A stretch of 64,000 nt of DNA. Source: Flavobacteriales bacterium. Its GTDB lineage: Bacteria > Bacteroidota > Bacteroidia > Flavobacteriales_F > PHOS-HE28. Each line of letters opens with the position of its first letter. Within the stretch, counting starts at the first letter, position 1. The notes beneath the pieces are model-generated. The model was not told where the DNA came from. It searched no databases and saw only the letters and a list, made by a program, of their open reading frames with translations. Of this stretch, positions 37,405 to 46,697 are shown piece after piece. Made by a program: the position numbers and the translations under genes. The stretch covers positions 186,001-250,000 of the forward strand of contig JAEUTA010000025.1 of assembly GCA_016788205.1 (NCBI GenBank), read 5' to 3'.

Positions 37405-38286
37405 TCATCTTTCCACTACGAACTGCTCCGCCTGGCGTCGTTCGCCGTCTGCGATCAATACGCACGTATAAATGCCGCTGGCACGGCCTGTCACCGATAC
37501 CTCCAACTGACCGGACCCTTGTACGGACAGGTTGGCGACCAGCTTGCCCACGGCATCATGCACCAGCAAACGACCAGCATGTACACCTACAGGAAGTAGG
37601 ACATCCACGGTCAAGAGCTCAGAGGTAGGGTTTGGAAAGATGGTCAGGGAACCTTGGTCCATGACTGTGCCTCCCGGTTGAATTCCAACACCACTACCTG
37701 TGGCACAGTCCATACAGGGAACCTGGCCGGGCAGTTGCAAGAGCTTGGATGAAGTTGGTGGGGTAGTGGGATAGGTGCTGAGGACTAGATGCGCAACTCC
37801 ATTCTCATCTGCAAAAAGCGGAGGTTTTGCGTTGACATCATCATATCCTCCAGTTCCGCTGAATCCGTATCCTAGTTCATCAAGAAGGATCGTTCCGTCG
37901 TCACGGAAAATGCGCGTTCCAGAGCCGAAGGACGGACTCTGGGTCAGCATCATCAACTCGATGCTAAGTGGGTCGGTGTCAAAGGTGGATTCCGTGATGT
38001 ACAGTACGTCAAAATAGACATATCCATCTGGCAGAGGCGGATATGGAATGTTGGCATAGACGCTAAGATCCAAGTTGAAGATGGTCAGACCTGAAGGGGA
38101 AGTGCTGTACAGTTTTACTCCTGCTGTTGGCATGGACCGAACTACTAAGAGCCGTTCCGATGAAATGCCGACCTCGTTTATCTGAGCGATAGAACTCCCA
38201 CCTATCACACCAAGGATGAGGCAAGAGACCGTTTTTCGAAGCGATGAATGGCTGCTCAGGTGGTCAGAACTTATGTGAACGTGCAA
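37405..38286 (-). CDS. Secreted protein with T9SS sorting domain, inside a 1-kb insert
   Basis: This roughly 293-residue protein ends in a good T9SS type A sorting domain (LTIFPNPTSELLTVDVLLP, then LLVHDAVGKLVANL and ASGIYTCVLIADGERR). There is a signal-like hydrophobic stretch (KTVSCLILGVIGGSSIAQ) but no ATG in a suitable place. The TTG at 38286 is the most plausible visible start, and a longer frame reads back through copy B of the pdeM repeat. The original 5' end may have been lost. Base composition is visibly more AT-rich than its neighbours. The body is not recognised. It is the only gene in the 999 bases between the two pdeM repeats. Confidence 0.7.
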   Translation of the reverse strand: MHVHISSDHLSSHSSLRKTVSCLILGVIGGSSIAQINEVGISSERLLVVRSMPTAGVKLYSTSPSGLTIFNLDLSVYANIPYPPLPDGYVYFDVLYITESTFDTDPLSIELMMLTQSPSFGSGTRIFRDDGTILLDELGYGFSGTGGYDDVNAKPPLFADENGVAHLVLSTYPTTPPTSSKLLQLPGQVPCMDCATGSGVGIQPGGTVMDQGSLTIFPNPTSELLTVDVLLPVGVHAGRLLVHDAVGKLVANLSVQGSGQLEVSVTGRASGIYTCVLIADGERRQAEQFVVER

Positions 38287-38353
38287 TGTGCTTATGGGGA
38301 AGGATGGGGTCGAGCTCCACCGTTCGGATATCCACCAGACGCTCGGCTGGCGC

Positions 38354-38477
38354 AATGCGCTGCCTTGCCCAAGTGGAGGTCGCTCACGATAAGCCAGCTC
38401 AGCCGTTCCCAATAGATGGCACGGTGGGGGTGAAGTACCAATCGTTCGCCAGCGATGTCTATTTCGGCGGAGAGCAT
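38354..38477 (-). pseudogene. Truncated duplicate of pdeM (first ~41 codons)
   Basis: On the minus strand this reads the first 41 residues of PdeM, ending in SDLHLGKAAH, with no amino-acid change except Val to Ile at residue 8. The frame then runs into unrelated sequence. It lacks all but the first metal-binding motif, so it cannot encode an active enzyme. Confidence 0.88.
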
Positions 38478-38491
38478 GGCGGTAAGGTAAT
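38354..38491 (+). repeat. Direct repeat copy B, truncated 5' end of pdeM
   Basis: Same 138 bases as 37217-37354, 136 identical. This copy lies 18 bases downstream of the GNAT gene stop (minus-strand sense) and so keeps what looks like the native upstream junction. Confidence 0.95.
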
Positions 38492-38508
38492 GCGGCCTCG
38501 CTCGATGC

Positions 38509-38982
38509 TCAGCGCTCGCGCATGTGCAACGGAAGCCCGGCTTCTGCCGCCACCACCTTCGCCAGAGCGTTACCACCGGTAGTGAAGGGCCAGCAGAACA
38601 GGGCTGTTATCGGATGGTCTTCGCGGATGCGTGAGATACAGTCCCGCGTTACCTGTCGCGCAAGGCCTTTGCGCTGGTGCTCCGGCAACACCATAACGCT
38701 GCACAGATAGATGGCCTGGTAAGCGGCATCTTCTGGCGTTCGCTCGTACAGTTCATGCTCGGTGAGCTTTCCTGCGAGAAAAGCTTCCATCAGCGCCATG
38801 GTCGTGGGGATCACCAGAACCCATGCGATGGGCCCGTCGGCATCGGCCACCTCGCCGCGCGTGGCGGGGTGCAGGCGGTGCAGGCGTGCAAGTACATCCT
38901 GGTCCACTTGCAGTTGGGTCGGGTCATCGTGGATGGCGAAGACCTCTTCGGCCAACTGCATCATGCGTTCGAAATTGCTCAT
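38509..38982 (-). CDS. GNAT-family acetyltransferase-like protein
   Basis: This 157-residue protein has the GNAT acetyl-CoA-binding motif A in LCSVMVLPEHQRKGLARQVT (Q/R-x-x-G-x-G/A type), preceded by WVLVIPTTMALMEAFLAGKL and followed by ITALFCWPFTTGGNAL. The substrate is unknown. The ATG at 38982 (MSNFERMMQLAEEVF) is preferred; a CACCTTTG -7-like element at 39002-38995 is 12 bases upstream of it. The 31-base distance to the truncated pdeM start suggests that the ancestral order was this gene followed by pdeM. Confidence 0.85.
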   Translation of the reverse strand: MSNFERMMQLAEEVFAIHDDPTQLQVDQDVLARLHRLHPATRGEVADADGPIAWVLVIPTTMALMEAFLAGKLTEHELYERTPEDAAYQAIYLCSVMVLPEHQRKGLARQVTRDCISRIREDHPITALFCWPFTTGGNALAKVVAAEAGLPLHMRER

Positions 38983-39085
38983 GCGGTAGTGGTGCAAAGG
39001 TGCATCACCCGATGTGCATGAGCGCTGCTACGTGAACCACCCAACCCGGATGCCATGGTCTGCGTGTACACCACCGGAACGTGTC

Positions 39086-39259
39086 ATGAATTCCGTTAGC
39101 CCCATACTGCTAGCCCTTGTGAACGGCCTGCTGCTGGTCGTGGCCGGTGCGTGGGTGCTGCTGCATAAGTTGCGGCCTACCGAAGCCGCCCAGCCCAAGG
39201 TCTGGGGCTGGGTGGGGCTGCTGGCCGGTGCCGGGCTGCTGTTGCTATGCCTGGGCTAG
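39086..39259 (+). CDS. Small two-helix membrane protein
   Basis: A 57-residue protein with two hydrophobic helices (PILLALVNGLLLVVAGAWVLL and VGLLAGAGLLLLCLG) separated by a short charged loop (HKLRPTEAAQPK). Start is the ATG of MNSVSP. No family recognised. Confidence 0.6.
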   Translation: MNSVSPILLALVNGLLLVVAGAWVLLHKLRPTEAAQPKVWGWVGLLAGAGLLLLCLG

Positions 39260-39293
39260 CGTGAGTTGGTATGCTGCGTATATGACGATGGCT

Positions 39294-39590
39294 TCAAGGA
39301 GTGATGACGGTACCCGCACTATCGTCACTGATGGTCCGGGCTTGGACGCAGGCCACCCGGTCGTCGCCGGAGCAAGTGTTCCAGCGTACCATATCATCGT
39401 CCATATCCCGGCCGAAGTGTACCGTGCCCAACGCAGCGGAGCGCAGCACCACGTAGAGCGCGCAGGTCCGCTGGGTGATATCAACCCGTGCGCCATCCCT
39501 AGGTGCGATCGGGCTGCTAAGCAGTTCGGGTGGTGCAGTACAGGCGGGCAACAGAGGCGCGCAGAAGGCGATGACGAACGTGATCCGCAT
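39294..39590 (-). CDS. Putative small lipoprotein
   Basis: A 98-residue frame beginning MRITFVIAFCAPLLPACTAPP, a signal peptide with a lipobox (LPAC), so the mature protein would be anchored at Cys17. The remainder (DITQRTCALYVVLRSAALG) is not recognised. Coding status rests on the lipobox alone. It converges on the small membrane protein gene. Confidence 0.45.
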   Translation of the reverse strand: MRITFVIAFCAPLLPACTAPPELLSSPIAPRDGARVDITQRTCALYVVLRSAALGTVHFGRDMDDDMVRWNTCSGDDRVACVQARTISDDSAGTVITP

Positions 39591-39899
39591 GGCAACATGG
39601 ACGATAGGCATAGCCCACGGACGTATAGTCGCACGAAACGTTGGAAGGTTACCGAAGTGTTTTGCGCCGAATTGGAGATCCAAGCATCCTTTGCAAGAAC
39701 CTCTTCGACTCGACTCGAACCACGCCGCTGCAGCGTGAAGGTCGCCGGGAACGAGAAACTCTGCACAGGTGGTTAGTTCCCAAGCTATCCGCCGAACCCC
39801 AACGCAAGAAGAAAGGATGCTTGGATAACGAACATCATTCCACCACGATTCATGAACATATCGCGGACTGTTTACGATCCGGCGAACCGCAGCGAACCA
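39591..39899. other. Short gene-free interval
   Basis: About 310 bases between two small minus-strand genes. Open frames here lack recognisable features, and no RNA gene or clear promoter was seen. Confidence 0.4.
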
Positions 39900-40196
39900 T
39901 TAATTCCACACGAACGACAAGGGGCTCGTGCGTGCTTTCTCCGAAATGGAGCGTAGCGATGCTGCGGGTAGCAGGCAGAGGAGTTGTAAGAAGCGCGGGT
40001 GACCTGCGGTGAAGCTCGTGATCTCCACATGCCCTTGATCCGTGCCATGGAAACGAAGTTCCACCACAAAGGAACGCACGCGGTAGTAGAGGGATCGAGC
40101 ATCGCGTGTATGACGCTCCAAGATCAGTTGGCCCCGTTGTCCTACGAATTTCAGTTGGTCCGTGCCGTCGAGTAGTGCGAATTCCTGGAAGTTCAT
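39900..40196 (-). CDS. Small conserved-looking hypothetical protein
   Basis: A 98-residue protein starting MNFQEFALLDGTDQLKFVGQ, followed by LYYRVRSFVVELRFHG and ITSFTAGHPRFLQLL. The layout (short helix, LLD-type motif, two antiparallel strands with F-VE-RF) is like small hypothetical proteins I associate with Bacteroidota. No function is known. It is divergent from the kinase gene 263 bases away. Confidence 0.6.
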   Translation of the reverse strand: MNFQEFALLDGTDQLKFVGQRGQLILERHTRDARSLYYRVRSFVVELRFHGTDQGHVEITSFTAGHPRFLQLLCLLPAASLRSISEKARTSPLSFVWN

Positions 40197-40459
40197 GGGG
40201 AGTGGTTTTGGTGAACTTTTCCTTCAGCGCCGGGATAGCGATGACACCTAGAAGCTTGCGAATGGCGTGCCATTCAGCCTGTCATCCCGGATGAAGCATG
40301 CACAAGCTCAACCGCCTTCTGGGAGAGGGGAATTGCTTCCCCGATCCTGCGGTTTCACACACTCAGTTGTAACAGGTCGGGTCAAGCTCATCGCCGAGAA
40401 GGTGTCGCGAAGCACGATCGCTCATCACACGATGGGCAACTCTCGTTCATCTTTGGGGC

Positions 40460-42310
40460 ATGTCCAGGACGTTTTTGCTCCTTGCGGTCTTCGTTCTCTT
40501 CGGCTTAGCCGCCCATGCGCAAGACCCGCACGTGGACAGTTTGCATCGAGCGCTGAAGCGGTGGGTAAGCTTGGATCACCGTGCGGACGACAGCCTCGGA
40601 GTCGTGCTGACGCGTGACCTCTCGCTGGCTTACCAGTATGCGGGCCAGCTGGACAGCGCTTTGCAGAAGTCCGTTGAAGGGCTGGCACTAGCGACAGCGG
40701 GCGTACGAGTTGCGGACCATCAGCACCGCATAGACTGGCTCCACCATCGTATGACGGCTGAGCGCGTTCTGGCGAGCCAGCTCTTCTTCCTCAATCGCTA
40801 CCCCGAGAGCATCGACGCGGTCAAGGCATACCTCGCTACGGCCGAAGAACTCCAATTGCCCGAGGAGATCGGTGCGGCCTACAACTACTTGGGTTATTGC
40901 TACACGGCGATGGAGGACCTGCCGAGCGCGCTGGCATGGTCGCGCAAGGCGATGGAGACCATGCGCGGCATCGGCGGTGGCATCGACCTGGCCAATGCGT
41001 ACACTGGGCTGGGCAACATCCTCGACGAGATGGGCCAGCACGACAGCGCGTTCCACTACATGCGCAAGGCCCTCGACTTGCACCGCACGCTGGACCGGCC
41101 CAATAACCACGCGGCGGCCTACTTCTCCGCCATTGAAACGTTGCGGCACCTAGGCTTGAGCGATAGTGCGGACGTGTACCTGGCTCGTGTGGCCGTGCTG
41201 GTGCGACACCTGGATCAGCCGCGCTCCTACATGCACTACTACAACCTGCTCGGCCAGCGAGAGTTGGAGCAGGGGCGGTCCACCGAAGCGATAGCACACC
41301 TGCTGAAGGCCGACACCATCGCCGTGGGGATCGAGGACCACCGTTCGCGCCACTACATCAACCGCGCATTGGCGCTGGCCTATGCCGCCGTGGGCGAGCC
41401 GAACCGCGCTACCGAACGTGCCGAGCTGGCCGATGCCGAACTGAAGGAGGACATGGGCTTGGAGAAGGTGCGCGCTGTTTCCGCAGCACAGGCCAAGGCG
41501 GAGCAGGAGAAGGAACTCGCCACGGCCGAAGCCAATGCCGAAGCCTTGCGCAAGGGTCGTTGGTTCGCGTGGGCATTGGCTGGTGGCGGCTTGCTGGTTG
41601 CGCTGTTGTTGGGCGTGCTCTTCTACCAAGGGCGCAGGAGCGCGCAACGGCTGGCTGCTGCACAGGAAGAGTTGATGCGCATGGAGAAACAGCGAGAAGC
41701 CGAACGGGTGCGCATGAACGTATCGCGCGACATCCATGACGAGCTGGGTGGATCGCTCTCGAAGATCGCCCTGCTGAGCGACCTCGTGCAACAGGATGCG
41801 GCGGCGGCGGAGAGCGGTGAACGGCTGCGTTCCATCGCCGACCACGCGCGGCAGGTGCGCGGCTCATTGAACGATGTGGTGTGGGCCGCTGATCCCTCCA
41901 GCGATCATGCCGGTGCGTTGCTGCAGCACGTGGCCGACCGCGCGCATCGTTTGCTTGAGGGCACTGGCATTGAACTGCAACTGGACCTCCACGCCGATAA
42001 CCCCGGACAACTCTTGGGTCCCGCCTTCAAGCGCGACCTGTCCATGGTGGTGAAGGAGGCACTGAACAACGCATTGAAACATGCGCGGCCCACGGTGATC
42101 GCATTGCGCTTCCACATCCGTGCGGATGGTTTCCACCTGACCGTGGCAGACAACGGGCGCGGCATGGGCCATAGCTCGGTGGACGGCGGCAACGGGCTGG
42201 TCAATATGCGCGAACGCATCGCCACACACGGCGGAACGCTGACCGTTCAACCCGCCACCAACGGCAACGGTACCGTGGTGTCAGCGACCGGCTTGCTGGC
42301 ATCCGTTTAG
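40460..42310 (+). CDS. TPR-containing sensor histidine kinase
   Basis: This 616-residue sensor has a signal peptide (FLLLAVFVLFGLAAHAQ), then periplasmic TPR-like repeats to about residue 330 (AAYNYLGYCYTAMEDLPSALAWSRKA-type helices). A membrane helix follows (WALAGGGLLVALLLGVLFY) and a coiled-coil linker. The HisKA_3 domain has phospho-acceptor His426 in SRDIHDELGGSLSKI, and the HATPase domain has KEALNNALKHA, ADNGRGMG and GGNGLVNMRERI. It pairs with the LuxR-type regulator 9 bases downstream, like the 1-2531 pair but with a different sensor. A CATCTTTG element ends 4 bases before the ATG. Confidence 0.94.
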   Translation: MSRTFLLLAVFVLFGLAAHAQDPHVDSLHRALKRWVSLDHRADDSLGVVLTRDLSLAYQYAGQLDSALQKSVEGLALATAGVRVADHQHRIDWLHHRMTAERVLASQLFFLNRYPESIDAVKAYLATAEELQLPEEIGAAYNYLGYCYTAMEDLPSALAWSRKAMETMRGIGGGIDLANAYTGLGNILDEMGQHDSAFHYMRKALDLHRTLDRPNNHAAAYFSAIETLRHLGLSDSADVYLARVAVLVRHLDQPRSYMHYYNLLGQRELEQGRSTEAIAHLLKADTIAVGIEDHRSRHYINRALALAYAAVGEPNRATERAELADAELKEDMGLEKVRAVSAAQAKAEQEKELATAEANAEALRKGRWFAWALAGGGLLVALLLGVLFYQGRRSAQRLAAAQEELMRMEKQREAERVRMNVSRDIHDELGGSLSKIALLSDLVQQDAAAAESGERLRSIADHARQVRGSLNDVVWAADPSSDHAGALLQHVADRAHRLLEGTGIELQLDLHADNPGQLLGPAFKRDLSMVVKEALNNALKHARPTVIALRFHIRADGFHLTVADNGRGMGHSSVDGGNGLVNMRERIATHGGTLTVQPATNGNGTVVSATGLLASV

Positions 42311-42319
42311 TTTGCAGCG

Positions 42320-42955
42320 ATGAAGCGTATCAAGGTGGCCATCGTGGAAGACGACCGCGACTTCCGTGACCTGCTGCAGGCGGGCATGAAGAATGATGCG
42401 GGCATCCACGTCATCGCTACGTTCCCCAGCGGTGATCGCTTCCTTGAAACCCTCGCCGATCTGGATGCCGACGTGGTGGTGATGGACATCAACATGCCCG
42501 GTAGCAGCGGCATCGATTGCGTGGCGAAAGCCAAGCCGCGGAAACCCGCGATGCAGTTCCTGATGAGCACCGTGTTCGAGAACCCGGCCTACATCTTCCA
42601 AGCGCTATGCGCCGGCGCTACGGGCTACATCGTGAAGAGCGCGCCGGCCAAAGACCTTATCGCTGCGGTGTACGACATCAACGCGGGCGGATCACCCATG
42701 AGCCCGGCCATCGCACGCGCGGTGGTGGCCTCGTTCCAGGGCGGGATGTCGCAGCCTATCCAAGAGGAGCAACTCACTACCAAGGAACGCGAAGTGGTGG
42801 ACGGCCTCGCCAGCGGCCTCATGTACAAGGAGATCGCCGACAAGCTCGGTGTGAACATCAGCACGGTGCGCACGCACGTCCGGAGCATCTACGACAAGCT
42901 GCAAGTGCACTCGCGCGCGGAGGCAGTGAAGCGCGTGTATCCCGGCAATCAGTAG
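42320..42955 (+). CDS. LuxR/NarL-family response regulator
   Basis: This 211-residue regulator is the cognate partner of the TPR kinase. The receiver domain has VEDDRDFRDLL, phospho-acceptor Asp56 in VVVMDINMPGSSG and Lys in GYIVKSAPAKDL. The LuxR-type helix-turn-helix is LTTKEREVVDGLASGLMYKEI followed by STVRTHVRSIYDKLQVHSR. It closely parallels the regulator at 1893 in layout (MSTVFENPAYIF against MQTVFEDNEKIF), so the two systems are paralogous. Its stop is 4 bases from the convergent GEVED gene. Confidence 0.95.
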   Translation: MKRIKVAIVEDDRDFRDLLQAGMKNDAGIHVIATFPSGDRFLETLADLDADVVVMDINMPGSSGIDCVAKAKPRKPAMQFLMSTVFENPAYIFQALCAGATGYIVKSAPAKDLIAAVYDINAGGSPMSPAIARAVVASFQGGMSQPIQEEQLTTKEREVVDGLASGLMYKEIADKLGVNISTVRTHVRSIYDKLQVHSRAEAVKRVYPGNQ

Positions 42956-42959
42956 AACG

Positions 42960-45170
42960 TCAGCGCACCCAGACGAAACGCAAGGCCTCGCGGTGGTCGC
43001 CGTGTTGAACTACCACGGTGTAAGTGCCCGTCGCCAGTGCACCACCGTTGATCAACGTCGATGTTCCGACCACGCGGCCCGCAGCGAGCTCGCGGCCCAC
43101 GGCATCCAGAAGTAGGTAGCGCGCATCGGAGGCATGGTTGCTGGCGGTCAATTCGATCACGCTCGCATCGTACAGTGGGCGCGCGCTCCAGGTGGAAGAC
43201 GCGTGTGAAGCGATGCCGGTGTTGGTCTCGATGAACACGGTGTAGTCCTCCGTCTCGCCGAACTGTGCATCGGAGCAGGGCGAAGGTGCTCCACCGCCGC
43301 GTGCACGGATGCGCATCACCTTTTCACCCAACGGCACGCTGGGCACCGTGAAGGTCATCACGCTATCGGTGAAACTGCCGGGGATGGTGCTGATGTGGTC
43401 GATCATCTCACCGGCATCGTCCCAATCACCATCATCGTTGTAGTCGATCCACGCGGTGAACACGTCGAACTGGCTTGCACCCGAGGTGACCGTTAGCGCG
43501 TACGTGTTGTTGGTCGTGAGCAGGGTGCTCATGGCCGTGTAGTCCTTGTACGGCGCTGTGTAGGCACCACCGCTCCCGGTGTTGCTGATGTCGCCCAACT
43601 GCACACCATCGATGAAGGTGTTGATGGTTCCCCACAGGCCAACGTTGCCGGTGTAGGGCATGCACGGGCCGTTCGGAACGTTCACGGCGATGGGAATGTC
43701 CAGCACCTCGCCGTAGTAGGCCATGTCGCACGGGTAGGCCGGGCCGTTGTTGGGGTCGAAGGCACGCAACCGCAACACATGCTGGCCGGGAGGGCAATCC
43801 AATGGAATAGTATAGAACAGTTGCAAGGAGGCGAACGCCACCGCACTTTGTCCTGAGGCCAGTTCTTCACCCGCATCATCGAAGTCGCCATCGTCGTTCA
43901 TGTCCATGGAAGCCACGAACCGCTCTGGAGCGTACGCACCGGTGATCAGGTTGAGCACCGTTGTTTCACCCTGCGCGAAGTGGATCGGCTCGCTGGAGAG
44001 TTGGTAGAACGGCCATTCCTCGGTGCCCAGGAACACCGCTGTCCCCGGCACGGTGCACGTGGAGAAGCCATCGCCGAAAACGGTACCGGCACCGGAAACA
44101 GGCAGGCAGGGATACGACTCGGCCGAGACTCCCACCGTGAAGTCCTGTGCGTCGCCGTGCGTAGCGAAACTGCATGCATCGCCGAACGGAGAGTCATACA
44201 TGCAACGTACCCGCAGTACCGTATAGCCCACCTTGGCATGGTCCGGTACGGTGAAGGTGAAGTCGTGAGGTGTCAACGGTTGTGCGATCTCGACCAAGCC
44301 GATCTCCTCATCGGGGTCATCCCGATCTCCATCGTGGTTCCAGTCGATCCACGCTCCGTAGTGGTCTTGGGGATAGTCGCCGCTCACCACTTGCAGGGTG
44401 TTCGAGCTTCCGCGAACGAGGTGCGTGCCCAGGTCCATGCGCGAGGTGTAGGCGTGCACGGGCGGTGCAGTCGTCTGGTACGACAGGTCGCCGAGCGTGA
44501 TGCCGGAGATGAAATCGCCGAGGTGCCCGCCGTACAATGAATAGGGAATGCAGGGCAGGCCGTTGTGGATCAGCACCGTGTAGTCCTCTGTTTCGCCATA
44601 GTTGTGGCTGGAACACGGTGTAAAGGATCCATCGTTGTACACGTTGCGCACGCGCATGCCGGTGTAGCCCGCAGTAGCGTCGTTCGGAATGGTCACGGCC
44701 GCACTAACGGCGAAGTACGGCACGTTCATCTGGGCGTTGAAAACCTCCTCGTTCACCTCGAACTCCAAGTCGCGATCGAAGTCGATCCACACTTTGTAGT
44801 GTTCGAAGGAACCGCTGGGAGGTTGGTACGGCCCGCTCTGTACCGTGAGCGAATAAGTTTCGCCAGCCGTGAGTTCCGTGGTATACCCTTGACCTTCATA
44901 ACTCGCATCTGAATAGCCCGAACCGTTGTTCGCGCCGGTGTTATTGCGGTTGATGTCGCCGAATTGCACGCCGTCGATCAGGTCGCCATCTGCCGGACCC
45001 ACCACATAACTGGGCGTGCAGTACTGGTTCAAGGTCACACGATCATCGCTTTTGGAGGTTGGCGTCGGCAGGTGGCCTGGCGCATGGCTGACCGTCGTTT
45101 GGGCCATGGAAGCGCTGAGGCAGGCGATGAGCAGGGGGGATATGCCGAGGCGAAGAGAGCGGTTGCGCAT
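42960..45170 (-). CDS. Secreted multi-GEVED-domain protein with T9SS tail
   Basis: This 736-residue exported protein has a signal peptide (LRLGISPLLIACLSASMAQ; the ATG at 45170 was chosen for this reason). Four GEVED-type beta domains follow, recognised by repeated blocks such as YKVWIDFDRDLEFE, NYGETEDYTVLI, GAWIDWNHDGDRDD, TAWIDYNDDGDWDD and FGETEDYTVFIE. The C-terminal tail (LDAVGRELAAGR, LATGTYTVVVQHG) is T9SS-like. GEVED domains often bind ligands or mediate surface attachment; no specific partner is evident. The gene is divergent from the NHL protein, 105 bases between starts. Confidence 0.88.
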   Translation of the reverse strand: MRNRSLRLGISPLLIACLSASMAQTTVSHAPGHLPTPTSKSDDRVTLNQYCTPSYVVGPADGDLIDGVQFGDINRNNTGANNGSGYSDASYEGQGYTTELTAGETYSLTVQSGPYQPPSGSFEHYKVWIDFDRDLEFEVNEEVFNAQMNVPYFAVSAAVTIPNDATAGYTGMRVRNVYNDGSFTPCSSHNYGETEDYTVLIHNGLPCIPYSLYGGHLGDFISGITLGDLSYQTTAPPVHAYTSRMDLGTHLVRGSSNTLQVVSGDYPQDHYGAWIDWNHDGDRDDPDEEIGLVEIAQPLTPHDFTFTVPDHAKVGYTVLRVRCMYDSPFGDACSFATHGDAQDFTVGVSAESYPCLPVSGAGTVFGDGFSTCTVPGTAVFLGTEEWPFYQLSSEPIHFAQGETTVLNLITGAYAPERFVASMDMNDDGDFDDAGEELASGQSAVAFASLQLFYTIPLDCPPGQHVLRLRAFDPNNGPAYPCDMAYYGEVLDIPIAVNVPNGPCMPYTGNVGLWGTINTFIDGVQLGDISNTGSGGAYTAPYKDYTAMSTLLTTNNTYALTVTSGASQFDVFTAWIDYNDDGDWDDAGEMIDHISTIPGSFTDSVMTFTVPSVPLGEKVMRIRARGGGAPSPCSDAQFGETEDYTVFIETNTGIASHASSTWSARPLYDASVIELTASNHASDARYLLLDAVGRELAAGRVVGTSTLINGGALATGTYTVVVQHGDHREALRFVWVR

Positions 45171-45275
45171 GGGTCTGGTTCTTGGGCAAAGCACTACTGG
45201 TGCGTGCCATACGCGCCTCCTATCTTGATGGTAGGATATTCGCAGGGGAGCGCATGGAGATTTGCAGGAATATCC

Positions 45276-46619
45276 ATGCACATGCGCCACATCCTGCTAC
45301 CCATAGGGTTCCTTACCGTTCTCGCATCGGTCAACGCCCAGCAGTATACCATTACTTCCATCGCGGGCACCGGAACAGCGGGCAGCACGGGCAATGGTTC
45401 TGCGGCCGCAGCCGCTACGGTGTACTATCCACAAGGCCTGGCGCTATCGGCTGATGGTTCCCTGTACTTCGGCCAGCCTGCGGACCATACGATCCGCAAG
45501 ATCGATGCGACCACGGGCAACATGGAGCACGTTGCAGGCATCGGTACGGTCGGCTACAACGGCAATGGCGGACCAGCAAGCGAGGCAGGATTAGCCTACC
45601 CTTTCGGCCTTTCATTCAATGCGGACGGTGACCTGCTCATCGCCGAACGCGACGCTTACCGCATCCGCATGATCAGTGCGGCGGATGGCACTATTTCCAC
45701 ATTCGCCGGCAACCTGAGCCCAGGCAACAACACCGAAGTGCCCGCGCTCTCGGCCAACCTGCACGCACCCATGGGCGTGCGGGTGCGGGCCAATGGTGAT
45801 GTCCTGCTCAGTGTGATCGGCAACAACTACGTGCGCTACGTGGATGCGGACAGCCTGTATATCCATGCGTTAGCTGGAACCGGTTCGCCGGCCTATTCCG
45901 GTGATGGTGGACCTGCTTTGGCCGCAGCCATGAACCAGCCTTACGACATCGCCGAGGCTTCCAACGGCGATGTCTACATCTGCGACGTCAACAACGCGGC
46001 GATACGGAAGGTGGATGCCATCACTGGCGCCATCACCACCGTTGCGGGCATCGGAACGGGAACTGCCGCGTACAACGGAGATGACATCCCGGCGGTTGAG
46101 GCAACACTCGGTCTTCCCCTGTGCATTGCATTGGATGCGGATGACAACCTCTACATCAGCGACGCCAACCACAACCGCATCCGTCGCGTGGATGCCGTTA
46201 CCGGTCTGATCACCACCATCGCGGGTACGGGCACGCCTGGCTACAACGGCGACAACATAAGCGCCACCACGGCAGGTCTCAGCTCGCCCTGTGGCATGGT
46301 GATGGACGCCCAAGGCCGCATCTTCTTCGCCGACGCCGCCAACCACCGCATCCGTATGCTTACCCCGATGGATGACACGGCTGTGCATGAAGCTTCACCA
46401 CGTGCAACGATCACCGCCTATCCATCACCGGCCACCGAGGTGCTGAATGTGCGTTCCTCGAATACCGGTCTGCTGGAGTTGATGGATGCGCAAGGGCGTG
46501 TGGTGCATCATGCGCGTGTGGGTAAGGCTGTAGTGTCCATTCCGCTCGCTGGTGTGGCCGCAGGGCTTTACACCGTGAAGGTGGAAGGAGGGGCGTCAGT
46601 GAGGGTGTTGGTGAGATAG
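45276..46619 (+). CDS. Secreted NHL-repeat beta-propeller with T9SS sorting domain
   Basis: This 447-residue protein starts with a signal peptide (HILLPIGFLTVLASVNAQ). At least five NHL-type repeats follow, each with a pattern like GLALSADGSLYFGQPADHTIRKID or LYISDANHNRIRRVD, predicted to fold as a propeller. The T9SS sorting domain is near the end (TAYPSPATEVLNVRSS, then VAAGLYTVKVEGG). The role is unknown; binding or scaffolding on the surface is likely. The start is the ATG of MHMRHILL; six bases later another ATG is equally possible. Confidence 0.88.
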   Translation: MHMRHILLPIGFLTVLASVNAQQYTITSIAGTGTAGSTGNGSAAAAATVYYPQGLALSADGSLYFGQPADHTIRKIDATTGNMEHVAGIGTVGYNGNGGPASEAGLAYPFGLSFNADGDLLIAERDAYRIRMISAADGTISTFAGNLSPGNNTEVPALSANLHAPMGVRVRANGDVLLSVIGNNYVRYVDADSLYIHALAGTGSPAYSGDGGPALAAAMNQPYDIAEASNGDVYICDVNNAAIRKVDAITGAITTVAGIGTGTAAYNGDDIPAVEATLGLPLCIALDADDNLYISDANHNRIRRVDAVTGLITTIAGTGTPGYNGDNISATTAGLSSPCGMVMDAQGRIFFADAANHRIRMLTPMDDTAVHEASPRATITAYPSPATEVLNVRSSNTGLLELMDAQGRVVHHARVGKAVVSIPLAGVAAGLYTVKVEGGASVRVLVR

Positions 46620-46697
46620 CAGCGCGTCAAGGGCCGGCAATTGCGTGCGTTATGTGGCCTGGCGGCCGACTCGTTCCGACCGAGGCCATCACTGGCT

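Noticed and set aside
39245-39766. Minus-strand frame of 173 codons
   Set aside because: No recognisable features; the overlapping frame with a lipobox signal at 39294-39590 is a better candidate.
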